This document shows, piece after piece, positions 7,750 through 15,834 of a DNA stretch of 37,484 nt (position 1 is the stretch's first letter; each line of letters starts with the position of its first letter). Source of the stretch: Thalassotalea sp. (GTDB lineage: Bacteria; Pseudomonadota; Gammaproteobacteria; Enterobacterales; Alteromonadaceae); the NCBI GenBank assembly GCA_029237915.1, contig JAQWHD010000058.1, forward strand, positions 1 to 37,484. The letters run 5' to 3'. The translations under genes were made by a program, and so were the position numbers. Below the pieces are notes generated by a model, which was not told the origin of the DNA, searched no databases, and saw nothing but the letters and a program-made list of their open reading frames with translations.

Positions 7750-9045
7750 ATGAAAAACTATAAAAACAAATTATCAGCCCTGATACTTTCTCTACTACCT
7801 CTTTATGCGCAAGCAGAAAATATTCAAGTAATTCACGCCGGTGAGTTATTAGCAGTACCAGGTAAAACAGTACTCAAAAAACAAACTCTAGTGATCACAG
7901 ATAACAAGATCACCAACATTGAAGCGGGATTTTTAAGTGCTAAAGAATTTGGTAAAGATGCAAAGCTTATTGATTTAAAAAATAGCTTTGTAATGCCGGG
8001 CTTAATGGACATGCATGTGCATTTACAAGGCGAACTTGGACCGACAAATGCCAGTGACACCTTAAAAATGTCAGCTGAAGACGTGGGCATGCAAAGTGTA
8101 CATTTTGCCAATAAAACCTTAATGGCCGGTTTTACTACCGTACGTGATTTAGGCGCAAATCCTCAGTATTTATACGCACTTAGAAATGCGGTAGCAAAGG
8201 GCTGGGTTGTAGGACCAAGAATTATCGGCTCGGGTGGTGTATCGGTTACTGGTGGCCATGGTGATGTGGATGGCATGCGCCATGATTTAATGGAAAAATA
8301 TACCTCTAAAACCATTTGTGATGGCCCTTATGATTGCCGCCGAGCAACAAGACAAGCAATTAAATATGGTGCCGATGTTATAAAAATCACTTCAACAGGT
8401 GGTGTTTTATCTGATACTAATACTGGCACTGGTCAGCAAATGGCTGATGATGAAATTAAAGAAATTGTCGATACCGCACACGGATTAGGCCGTAAGGTAG
8501 CAAGTCATGCTCATGCAGCTGCAGGTATAAATGCGGCCCTTCGAGCAGGTGTAGACAGCATAGAGCATGGCAGTTACGCTGATGAAGACTCAATTACCTT
8601 GTTCAAGTATTCCGGCGCGTATTTAGTACCAACTTTGTTAGCCGGTGATACGGTTGTAAACATGGCGAAAACGAGTGACTTTATGTCACCAGCAATTAAA
8701 GCTAAAGCAATTCGAGTTGGTGGTGACATGTTGAAAAACTTCACTAGAGCTTATGAAGCTGGAGTTAAAATAGCCTACGGTACTGATTCAGGTGTATCAA
8801 AGCATGGCACTAATGCTCAAGAAGCAGTGTTAATGTTTAATGCGGGTATGCAACCAATGGATATCCTAAAATCAGCAACCGTTAATGCTGCTGACCTAAT
8901 TGATAAAACTGATTCTTTAGGTACATTAGAAGTTGGTAAAGTTGCAGATATTATCGCGATGGATGAAAATCCATTACAAGATATACAACAATTATTATCT
9001 GTTGAATTTGTGATGAAAGATGGCGTAGTTCATAAAAATCAATAA
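7750..9045 (+). CDS. Exported metal-dependent amidohydrolase (Xaa-Pro dipeptidase/imidazolonepropionase-like)
   Basis: The 431-residue protein has a Sec signal peptide with cleavage after AQA (residue 22), so it is periplasmic or secreted. It belongs to the amidohydrolase superfamily: H89 and H91 in MDMHVH, K212 in VIKIT (likely carboxylated bridging lysine), H253 in SHAH, H273 in IEHGS and D346 in GTDSG form the expected binuclear metal site. The motifs GPRIIGSGGVSVTGGHGD and the C-terminal LGTLEVGKVADIIAMDENPL are typical of the exported subgroup of Xaa-Pro dipeptidase-like and Sgx-type carboxypeptidases, which hydrolyse N-acyl or Xaa-Pro/Xaa-Arg peptides. The exact substrate cannot be read from sequence. 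It is a single gene followed by a strong terminator. Confidence 0.9.
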   Translation: MKNYKNKLSALILSLLPLYAQAENIQVIHAGELLAVPGKTVLKKQTLVITDNKITNIEAGFLSAKEFGKDAKLIDLKNSFVMPGLMDMHVHLQGELGPTNASDTLKMSAEDVGMQSVHFANKTLMAGFTTVRDLGANPQYLYALRNAVAKGWVVGPRIIGSGGVSVTGGHGDVDGMRHDLMEKYTSKTICDGPYDCRRATRQAIKYGADVIKITSTGGVLSDTNTGTGQQMADDEIKEIVDTAHGLGRKVASHAHAAAGINAALRAGVDSIEHGSYADEDSITLFKYSGAYLVPTLLAGDTVVNMAKTSDFMSPAIKAKAIRVGGDMLKNFTRAYEAGVKIAYGTDSGVSKHGTNAQEAVLMFNAGMQPMDILKSATVNAADLIDKTDSLGTLEVGKVADIIAMDENPLQDIQQLLSVEFVMKDGVVHKNQ

Positions 9046-9069
9046 CATTTGATTTTACTTCTTGCTGAT

Positions 9070-9103
9070 AAAAGCTGATATTGTTTATATATCAGCTTTT
9101 TTA
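9070..9103 (+). terminator. Rho-independent terminator after the amidohydrolase
   Basis: AAAAGCTGATAT (9070-9081) pairs over 12 bp with ATATCAGCTTTT (9089-9100), with a 7-base loop and a continuing T-run. It is 24 bases after the stop codon. Confidence 0.9.
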
Positions 9104-9136
9104 TTACCTGTTATTTCTATGTCGAAAATTAGATAA

Positions 9137-9164
9137 ATGAACTTATATGAATGAACTTATATGA
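9137..9164 (+). repeat. 14-bp tandem duplication in the leader of the next gene
   Basis: ATGAACTTATATGA occurs twice head to tail (9137-9150 and 9151-9164), followed by the related ATGAGCTTA. The ATGs at 9137, 9147 and 9151 each open a reading frame that stops after five codons (ATGAACTTATATGAATGA). Only the ATG at 9161 continues. No Shine-Dalgarno is seen before any of them. Confidence 0.85.
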
Positions 9165-10315
9165 ATGAGCTTAGCGCAAAAGTAATTACGGCAATAAATG
9201 AAGTAGCTCCAGCTTTGTGGCACTCAGTATTTACTAGTGATTATCCTTTTTATAAGCATGAATTTTTAAATGCATTAGAGCAAAGTAAGTGCGTTAGTGC
9301 AGAGCAAGGTTGGCAACCATTACACATTCTAATTTATCAAGACGAATTACTCATTGCTGCACTGCCTTGTTACTTGAAGAGTCATTCCTATGGTGAATAT
9401 ATTTTTGACTGGAGTTGGGCTGATGCTTATCAACAGCATGGGCTTGATTATTATCCTAAACTGGTTAGCGCAGTACCCTTTACTCCTGCTACCGGCCCTA
9501 GGGTTGGTATTCACCCAAAGTTTAATTCACAGCAAGCACAAATTTTTGCCCTATTAGTGTCGGTTATCGAACAATTACAGAGTACCTATAAAACCTCTAA
9601 TTGGCAGTGCTTATTTGCACTGTCACAGCAAAGCTTAGAGCTAGAAAAGCTCGCTTGTATTCGCCGTACCGAAGTTCAGTATCATTGGATGAACAGGGAT
9701 TATCATAACTTTTCGGACTTTATGGCAAAGCTAACATCTAGAAAGCGTAAAGCGATAAATAAAGAACGCAATGCTGTGCTCAGTAATGGCATTACATTTA
9801 ATTGGTTGCAAGGTAATGAGATAACTCGTGCCGCCTGGCAACAGTTTTATCAATATTACAAAAATACCTACAGTAAACGATCGAACCATGCAGGCTATTT
9901 AAATTCCGAGTTTTTTACACAGTTAACATCAGCTCTTGCTGAGCAAGTACTTTTACTGCAAGCTATTGATAGTGAGGGGAAAGTTATTGCTTGTGCATTG
10001 TTCTTTCGCACTAAAACCCACTTGTACGGTCGTTATTGGGGATGTTCAGCCGAGTTTGAGTTTCTTCATTTTGAAACTTGTTATTATCAAGGCATCGAAT
10101 ATTGTATTCGAGAAAACATTCAATGCTTTGATGCTGGCGCGCAAGGTGAGCATAAATTAAAAAGAGGCTTCGAGCCTAGTTTAACCTTTAGTAATTATTT
10201 ACTTAGTGAAGGGCCATTTAAAAATGCAATTAATGACTTTATTACTCGCGAGAAAAAACATCATATCGATTACATCGAGCAAGCAAAGCTACAATTACCT
10301 TTTAAGAGCGGGTAA
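9161..10315 (+). CDS. GNAT-fold protein of the FemAB-like family (PF04339)
   Basis: The 384-residue protein fits the family named peptidogalycan biosysnthesis/recognition in Pfam, whose members have two acyltransferase-like halves. Typical stretches are the N-terminal FYKHEFLNALEQSKCVS, the DELLIAALPCYLKSHSYGEYIFDWSWADAY segment, the central SRKRKAINKERNAVLSNGI, and the C-terminal LYGRYWGCSAEFEFLHFETCYYQGIEYCI and QGEHKLKRGFEPS. There is no signal peptide, so it is probably cytoplasmic. Substrates for this family are not established. The start at 9161 lies in a tandem repeat with competing short frames. The gene ends tail to tail with the EamA gene, overlapping it by 14 bases. Confidence 0.87.
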   Translation: MNELSAKVITAINEVAPALWHSVFTSDYPFYKHEFLNALEQSKCVSAEQGWQPLHILIYQDELLIAALPCYLKSHSYGEYIFDWSWADAYQQHGLDYYPKLVSAVPFTPATGPRVGIHPKFNSQQAQIFALLVSVIEQLQSTYKTSNWQCLFALSQQSLELEKLACIRRTEVQYHWMNRDYHNFSDFMAKLTSRKRKAINKERNAVLSNGITFNWLQGNEITRAAWQQFYQYYKNTYSKRSNHAGYLNSEFFTQLTSALAEQVLLLQAIDSEGKVIACALFFRTKTHLYGRYWGCSAEFEFLHFETCYYQGIEYCIRENIQCFDAGAQGEHKLKRGFEPSLTFSNYLLSEGPFKNAINDFITREKKHHIDYIEQAKLQLPFKSG

Positions 10316-11195
10316 ATAAACGGGTTAATAGCCTTGTCTTGATCAGACCAGTGGTTAAACTAACCCCCGCTAAAATAAGAGTCGCGCCAATTAGCATGGA
10401 TGCATTAGTTTGCTCATGCAAAAATACCATACCCCAGAAAATACCAAAAACGGGGATTAAGTAAGTTACCGTTATCGCCTTTGCCGGCCCCAAATTTGCT
10501 AATAAATTAAAGTAAAAAATATAAGCTAATGCGGTACATACCACTCCTAAAGTAATGGTGGAGTAAATAGCGGTATTACTTATTTCATGAACAGGTAAAT
10601 TAAAACCTAAAAATGGTAGTAACATTATGCTGGCAAACAATTGGCTACCAGCGGCAATTGCTAGAGAGCTAACTCCGCTTAAATGTTGCTTGGTATAACA
10701 TGCCGCATAGCCATAATTTAAAGTGGCAACTAATGCTGCAATAATCGCAATAGCTGCGGCATCTAACGCTAAGTTACCTTTACTTATAAATAAAAATAAT
10801 ACCCCCGAAAAGCCTATTAGCAAGCCGATAACTTTGCTACGTCCTAATTTCTCTTTGAGCCAGACAAAGGCAACTAAGGCGGTAAATATTGGTGCGGTGG
10901 CATTTAATACGGAAGTAAGGCCGGCGCTAATACTTAAGGTAGCAAAAGCAAACAGAACAAAGGGCAGGGCAGTATTGGTTAAACCCACCACAGCGATGCT
11001 TTTCCAATGTTTTATCACTTGTGATTGCTGCTTATAGAGAAATAAGAAAGGCAGTAAGGTAATAAAGCCAATTGCGGCTCTAAAGAATATGAGTGCAACC
11101 GGTCCTATTTCAGGCGCCGCGACACGCATAAACATAAACGATGATCCCCAAATGGCGGCTAGGCTAATCAATTGTATTAAATGCGATATTGTCAT
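10302..11195 (-). CDS. EamA/DMT-family transporter
   Basis: The 297-residue inner-membrane protein shows ten hydrophobic segments in two EamA repeats. The first begins LIQLISLAAIWGSSFMFMRVAAPEIGPVALIFFRA, the classic DMT start, and the second has YGYAACYTKQHL and VTYLIPVFGIFWGMVFLHEQ. Family members usually export amino acids, nucleosides or other small metabolites; no substrate can be assigned here. It is a single minus-strand gene with a 3' end that overlaps the end of the neighbouring plus-strand gene by 14 bases, with no terminator between them. Confidence 0.93.
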   Translation of the reverse strand: MTISHLIQLISLAAIWGSSFMFMRVAAPEIGPVALIFFRAAIGFITLLPFLFLYKQQSQVIKHWKSIAVVGLTNTALPFVLFAFATLSISAGLTSVLNATAPIFTALVAFVWLKEKLGRSKVIGLLIGFSGVLFLFISKGNLALDAAAIAIIAALVATLNYGYAACYTKQHLSGVSSLAIAAGSQLFASIMLLPFLGFNLPVHEISNTAIYSTITLGVVCTALAYIFYFNLLANLGPAKAITVTYLIPVFGIFWGMVFLHEQTNASMLIGATLILAGVSLTTGLIKTRLLTRLFTRS

Positions 11196-11338
11196 AAGTA
11201 ATTGCGACTTTAAGCTGAGATAACATTAGTAAAACACTAGGGTTATGAAAATGTAAGTATTTTTGTTAAATAGTTGATATTTTCACATTAATACCAATAT
11301 CTAAGAGCTGATTTAATATTTTATTGGTTAATACTTTT

Positions 11339-12169
11339 ATGATGGCAACGATCCCATTTATGCAAACGCAATTAAAGCGACTTGATGCAAGTAACTTATT
11401 CCAAGGCTTAGTTATTACCGTCATCATTATTTCGGCTTTACTAATAGGCGCTAAAACGCATGATTTACCTGCACAGTTTATTACCGTCATCGGCGTGCTC
11501 GATCTTAGTATTACCATTTTTTTCGCAGTAGAAATTTTAATCCGATTTTTAGCAACGAATGATACTAAGAAGTTCTTTAAAGATGGTTGGAATATTTTTG
11601 ATACCTTAATTGTCATCGGTAGTTTAATTCCTGCTGGAGGCTCAGGAGTCTTGTTAGCACGATTATTACGTGTTTTTAGAGTACTGCGTTTAGTGTCAAT
11701 GGTTCCTGAATTAAGGATGTTAATAAACGCTCTACTTAAAGCGATTCCTAGAATGGGTTATATCGCATTATTAATGTTTGTTATTTTTTATATCTATGCA
11801 GCCATTGGCAGTATTTTATTCAGTCAAATTAATGAGTTTTTATGGGGGGATGTTTCGGTTTCCTTACTCACCTTATTTCGCGTAGCTACTTTTGAGGATT
11901 GGACCGATGTAATGTATGAAACCATGACGGTTCATCCTTTAAGCTGGATTTATTATCTTACCTTTATATTTTTAACCGCCTTCGTATTCTTAAATATGAT
12001 GGTGGGCACTGTGTTAGAAGTAATGGCACAAGAGCACGAAAAAGAACGAGCAGAATCGCATGGTGAAACCGCGGAAGGGGCTGAGCCTGCGAGTAGAGCG
12101 CAAATTGAACAACTGCATGGTGAAATAGCAGAGCTGAAACGCTTGATTACACTAAACAACAAAAGTTAA
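11339..12169 (+). CDS. Single-domain voltage-gated cation channel (BacNav-like)
   Basis: The 276-residue protein has one six-helix ion_trans domain that should form a homotetramer in the inner membrane. S4 carries four arginines at every third position (R108, R111, R114, R117 in ARLLRVFRVLRL). The pore loop reads TLFRVATFEDWTDVMYE, with the filter T184-F185-E186-D187-W188-T189-D190, then S6 (TFIFLTAFVFLNMMVGTVLEVM) and a cytoplasmic coiled coil (IEQLHGEIAELKRLI) as in NaChBac relatives. The filter differs from the TLESW of characterised sodium channels by extra acidic residues. The ATG at 11339 is chosen over the upstream TTG at 11324; neither has a clear ribosome site. It is divergent from the EamA gene and has no partner gene. 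Confidence 0.9.
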   Translation: MMATIPFMQTQLKRLDASNLFQGLVITVIIISALLIGAKTHDLPAQFITVIGVLDLSITIFFAVEILIRFLATNDTKKFFKDGWNIFDTLIVIGSLIPAGGSGVLLARLLRVFRVLRLVSMVPELRMLINALLKAIPRMGYIALLMFVIFYIYAAIGSILFSQINEFLWGDVSVSLLTLFRVATFEDWTDVMYETMTVHPLSWIYYLTFIFLTAFVFLNMMVGTVLEVMAQEHEKERAESHGETAEGAEPASRAQIEQLHGEIAELKRLITLNNKS

Positions 12170-12231
12170 ATATTATTTAAAGCGCAGTACCCTTATTATT
12201 AACATGCTAGAATTACGAGCTAGTGACTTAT

Positions 12232-12240
12232 TGCTATAAT
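12232..12240 (+). promoter_or_regulatory. Extended -10 promoter of the symporter gene
   Basis: TGCTATAAT is a perfect extended -10 (TG-N-TATAAT). No strong -35 is seen, as is common for extended -10 promoters. Transcription would start near 12247, about 38 bases before the GTG start codon. Confidence 0.6.
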
Positions 12241-12284
12241 ATGGCATAAGTATTTTATTTAATTAGATAAAACGGGATTACATA

Positions 12285-13706
12285 GTGCTATACGACATAG
12301 TTGATTGGTTAAACGGACTATTATGGGGGAATATATTAATTCCTTTATTAGTATTGTCTGGAATTTGGTTTACCTTCAGACTTGCTGGGATCCAATTTCG
12401 CCATTTTACTCATATGTTTTCGGTGATGAAACATAGCCGTACTAGCGACGGACATGGTATTTCTTCTTTCCAAGCACTTTGTACAACGCTTGCTGCCCGT
12501 GTAGGTACAGGTAACTTGATGGGGGTAGCGGTTGCTATCTCATTAGGTGGAGCAGGTGCTATTTTTTGGATGTGGGTTATTGCTTTAGTTGGTATGGCTA
12601 CCGCCTTTGCGGAAAGTACACTAGCACAGCTGTATAAGCAAGAAAATGCCGATGGTGAATACCGAGGCGGTCCTGCATTTTATATGCTTAAAGGTTTGAA
12701 GAGTCCTGTTTTAGCTGTCATCTTTTCTGTCTGTTTATTTATTGGTTACGGCATCATCTTTAGTGCCCCGCAAGCCAACTCTATTGCTGAAGCATTCTCT
12801 TATTCTTATGATATTGACCCTATGTATACTGGTGTGTTCTTAACCTTGTTTACAGGTGTTATTATCCTTGGCGGTTTAAAACAAATCGCTCGCTTTGCCG
12901 AAATCACAGTACCATTTATGGGCTTAGCTTATTTCTTAGTTGCTATTTGGGTGATTATTACCAATCTAAGTGCTATACCTGCGGTGTTTGTCGAAATTAT
13001 CTCGTCAGCTCTGGGTTTACGTGAGGCTGGTGCTGGTATGGTTGGCGCCGCGATTATGCAAGGCATAAAACGTGGCTTGTATTCAAATGAAGCCGGTATG
13101 GGTAGTGCGCCTAATGCGGCGGCTGCTGCAACGCCATATCCTCCGCATCCTGCCTCGCAAGGTTATGTGCAAATGCTAGGTGTGTTTTTTGACACGATAG
13201 TTTTATGTACGTGTACGGCAATGATCATTTTATTAAGTGGCGTTGATTTAAACCAAGAAGTTGGTATCGAGTTAACTCAACAAGCTCTAGCTAATGAAGT
13301 TGGTACTTGGGGCAGTGATTTTATCTCTCTAGCGATTTTCTTCTTCGGATTTACTTCGATGGTGGCAAACTTCGCTTATGCTGAAAACAGTTTAAGCTTT
13401 ATTAAAATGGACAATAAAATCGGCCGAGTAATTTTTGTTTCCGTTTTCCTTGGTATGATTTTTTATGGCTCAATTGCCTCTTTAGGGCAAGTTATTGCAC
13501 TTGCTGACTTAGCGGTAGCCTTGATGACAGTAGTCAATGTTGTCGCTATAGTTTTACTTACCAAACACTTAGTTGCTATTGCTAAAGACTACAATAGACA
13601 TATTGACCAAGGTGAAATCCCAAGGTTCATTGCAACTCCTGAACAAGAGAAAGAAATGAATTTAACGCCAGGTATTTGGTCTGAAGAAAACACCAAGTTA
13701 CCTTAG
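12285..13706 (+). CDS. Sodium:alanine/glycine symporter (AGCS family)
   Basis: The 473-residue inner-membrane protein belongs to the AGCS (AlsT/DagA/AgcS) family that takes up alanine or glycine with sodium. Visible family motifs are GNILIPLLVLSGIWFTFRL near the start, FQALCTTLAARVGTGNLMGVAVAIS, GGPAFYMLKGL, the signature-like GIKRGLYSNEAGMGSAPNAAA, and FFGFTSMVANFAYAENSL. About eleven hydrophobic segments are present and the length is normal. It starts with GTG behind a weak GGGA site. Other amino acids cannot be excluded as substrates. It is monocistronic, with an extended -10 promoter and its own terminator. Confidence 0.94.
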   Translation: MLYDIVDWLNGLLWGNILIPLLVLSGIWFTFRLAGIQFRHFTHMFSVMKHSRTSDGHGISSFQALCTTLAARVGTGNLMGVAVAISLGGAGAIFWMWVIALVGMATAFAESTLAQLYKQENADGEYRGGPAFYMLKGLKSPVLAVIFSVCLFIGYGIIFSAPQANSIAEAFSYSYDIDPMYTGVFLTLFTGVIILGGLKQIARFAEITVPFMGLAYFLVAIWVIITNLSAIPAVFVEIISSALGLREAGAGMVGAAIMQGIKRGLYSNEAGMGSAPNAAAAATPYPPHPASQGYVQMLGVFFDTIVLCTCTAMIILLSGVDLNQEVGIELTQQALANEVGTWGSDFISLAIFFFGFTSMVANFAYAENSLSFIKMDNKIGRVIFVSVFLGMIFYGSIASLGQVIALADLAVALMTVVNVVAIVLLTKHLVAIAKDYNRHIDQGEIPRFIATPEQEKEMNLTPGIWSEENTKLP

Positions 13707-13716
13707 CTTTAACTAG

Positions 13717-13745
13717 AAAATGCCTATCAATAGATAGGCGTTTTT
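13717..13745 (+). terminator. Rho-independent terminator after the symporter gene
   Basis: GCCTATC (13722-13728) and GATAGGC (13733-13739) flank an AATA loop. As run into the stem and TTTTT follows it. Confidence 0.9.
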
Positions 13746-13812
13746 CTTTCATTATTAAGGATTAGCGACTAAATTTAACTACTGTAATGATATTTTTAAA
13801 CAGGTGGTTAAA

Positions 13813-14181
13813 ATGTTAAATGTATCGATTCAGCGAGCCAATGCCATTGCCGTTTTAGAGCCTGTCGGCGCATTGACTCAACAAGATTTTATATATGCTG
13901 CAGATGTTATAGACCCATATATTAGAGCCAATGGTTACCTTAATGGTATTCTGTTATTTAGCCAAAACTTCCCCGGTTGGGAATCTTTTAGTGCTATGGC
14001 TTCGCATATGGAGTTTATCAAAGAGCATCACCAGTATGTTGCACGTATTGCTATTGTTACCGACTCCGTTTTAGGTAACTTTGTAAGTTTATTATCAGGG
14101 CATTTTGTTCATAGTGAAATTAAGTGGTTTAATTTCGACGATATTGACAATGCACAACTGTGGTTATTAATACCAAGTTGA
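13813..14181 (+). CDS. SpoIIAA-like (STAS-fold) protein
   Basis: The 122-residue protein resembles the SpoIIAA-like family (PF11964): a beta strand (NAIAVLEPVGALTQQDF), a long central segment with LNGILLFSQNFPGWESFSAMASHMEFIKEHH, then RIAIVTDSVLGNFVSLLSGHFVHSEIKWFNFDD. The pattern of strands and helices fits a STAS fold, but no phosphorylatable serine can be assigned. These small proteins are common in marine gammaproteobacteria and their role is unknown; lipid or small-molecule binding has been proposed for the fold. The ATG at 13813 is chosen because AGGTGG lies 5 bases upstream; the GTG at 13804 overlaps that site. Confidence 0.82.
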   Translation: MLNVSIQRANAIAVLEPVGALTQQDFIYAADVIDPYIRANGYLNGILLFSQNFPGWESFSAMASHMEFIKEHHQYVARIAIVTDSVLGNFVSLLSGHFVHSEIKWFNFDDIDNAQLWLLIPS

Positions 14182-14356
14182 TTAAATAGCTGCTCATTTT
14201 TAATAATTAAAACAAATAACTACGGCGTTATAAAATTAATAAGTAGAATAACTACTCATAAAATCTTATGCCTTGTATTTATCCGTTTTTCTAAATTAAA
14301 AAGTTGAACACATACTTAATTAAATTGGTATGACAAATTGATTTAGCTTTCTCCAT

Positions 14357-14385
14357 TTGGTATTAAGCATAAATTTTGTTACTAT
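14357..14385 (+). promoter_or_regulatory. Possible sigma70 promoter of rhlE
   Basis: TTGGTA (14357-14362) and TACTAT (14380-14385) are spaced by 17 bases. Transcription would begin near 14392, giving a leader of roughly 40 bases that contains a small hairpin TACCTA/TAGGTA (14395-14410) just before the AGGA ribosome site. Confidence 0.45.
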
Positions 14386-14429
14386 CCGCGCAATTACCTA
14401 ATACTAGGTATCTTATTTTAGGACATCCC

Positions 14430-15722
14430 ATGAGTTTTGATTCAATAGGCCTTCCAGAAGACTTATTAAAAGCAGTAAAAGAGTGTGGTTATAAAACCAT
14501 GACACCAATTCAACAGCAAGCGATCCCTGCTGTTCGCACAGGGCAAGATGTACTCGCTTCTGCACAAACTGGTACTGGTAAAACTGCTGCTTTTGCACTG
14601 CCAATTATTGAACAATTACTCAAGGGTAAAACGTCAAGTGAGCACGTTGTTAAAGCGTTAATTTTAACGCCAACCCGTGAGCTAGCAATACAAATTGCTG
14701 ATAATATCCGTGAATATACTCAGTTTACTGATTTAAAAACTGCGGTTGTTTATGGTGGTTCAAGTACTGCTAGCCAAGAGAAACAACTAAAGTCTGGTGT
14801 TGATATTATCGTGGCAACTCCTGGTCGCTTACGTGATCACTTAACGGTGCATTCGGTATCATTATCGCAAATGAAGTTCTTGGTACTTGATGAAGCCGAC
14901 CGTATGCTAGATATGGGTTTTTTAACTGATATCGAAAACATCATCCAAAGCGCTAAAAATAAGTATCAAACTTTACTGTTTTCGGCAACTTTCTCTAATA
15001 AAGTAAGAAGTTTAGCAACACAATTTCTAACGAATCCGAGAGTGCTTGAAACGGCTAAACAAAACGCTACGGCATCTAAAGTTCGTCATTATGTTTATCC
15101 AGTAGAAGAGCATCGTAAAAGTGAGTTACTTGCTGAATTAATCGGCGTTAATAACTGGAAACAAGTTTTAGTCTTTGCAGGCACTAAAGAAAGTGCTAAT
15201 GACATTGCTAAAGAACTAAAACTCGATGGTATTAAAACGGCGATCTGTCATGGTGACAAGTCTCAAGGTAATCGTAATCGTGCTCTAGAAGAGTTCTCTG
15301 CAGGTAAAGTAAGAGTGTTAGTGGCTACTGATGTTGCTGCTCGTGGTTTAGATATTCCAGACTTACCTTACGTAGTTAACTACCACTTACCATTTCTTGC
15401 TGAAGATTACGTTCACCGCATTGGCCGTACTGGCCGTGCCGGTAAATCGGGTACTGCGATTTCATTAGTTTCTCCTAAAGATAATCGCTTTTTAGCTAAT
15501 ATTGAAGAAATTGTTGGTTACCGAATTGAACAGGTGAAGCTTAAAGCTTATGACTTTGATCCTTTAGACTATGCTTCTAAATATGAAAAGAAAGCTGCAG
15601 CTAAAGAAGCGCCTAAAATGAATCGCTACAAAGCGACTCAGGTGAAAAACCGAGAAGTAGCGAAAAAGAACAAAGAAGGTACTAAAGGAAAAGCACCTCG
15701 TAAGAGCCGTTATTCTTCATAG
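14430..15722 (+). CDS. rhlE: DEAD-box ATP-dependent RNA helicase RhlE
   Basis: RhlE unwinds RNA duplexes using ATP and helps ribosome maturation and RNA decay, notably in the cold. All helicase motifs are present: the Q motif (FDSIGLPEDLLKAVKECGYKTMTPIQQQ, split by its aromatic F3), Walker A AQTGTGKT (45-52), PTREL, GG, TPGR, DEAD (154-157), SAT (185-187), ARGLD and HRIGRTGRAG. The C-terminal tail of about 60 residues is strongly basic (KKNKEGTKGKAPRKSR), which fits RNA binding. The start at 14430 has AGGA 6-8 bases upstream and gives the normal RhlE N-terminus MSFDSIGL, 431 residues in all. It is a single gene with a terminator. Confidence 0.94.
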   Translation: MSFDSIGLPEDLLKAVKECGYKTMTPIQQQAIPAVRTGQDVLASAQTGTGKTAAFALPIIEQLLKGKTSSEHVVKALILTPTRELAIQIADNIREYTQFTDLKTAVVYGGSSTASQEKQLKSGVDIIVATPGRLRDHLTVHSVSLSQMKFLVLDEADRMLDMGFLTDIENIIQSAKNKYQTLLFSATFSNKVRSLATQFLTNPRVLETAKQNATASKVRHYVYPVEEHRKSELLAELIGVNNWKQVLVFAGTKESANDIAKELKLDGIKTAICHGDKSQGNRNRALEEFSAGKVRVLVATDVAARGLDIPDLPYVVNYHLPFLAEDYVHRIGRTGRAGKSGTAISLVSPKDNRFLANIEEIVGYRIEQVKLKAYDFDPLDYASKYEKKAAAKEAPKMNRYKATQVKNREVAKKNKEGTKGKAPRKSRYSS

Positions 15723-15733
15723 TCTTTCACTAG

Positions 15734-15769
15734 AAAAAGCTAAAATAGGCAACTGTTTTAGCTTTTTTT
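15734..15769 (+). terminator. Rho-independent terminator of rhlE
   Basis: AAAAAGCTAAAA (15734-15745) pairs with TTTTAGCTTTTT (15756-15767) around a 10-base loop and runs into further Ts. It begins 12 bases after the stop. Confidence 0.88.
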
Positions 15770-15834
15770 CTATGCTGAGTATTAGCTACTACAATAATTA
15801 TCCATTAATCTAAAAATACCATCGTTGATATCCT

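Noticed and set aside
11266-11616. Minus-strand frame of 116 codons
   Set aside because: It is antisense to the start of the voltage-gated channel, whose helices and S4 arginines are clearly coding.
14395-14410. Small hairpin before rhlE as an RNA thermometer
   Set aside because: TACCTA/TAGGTA is only 6 bp and does not include the AGGA site, so the case is too weak to list as a feature of its own.
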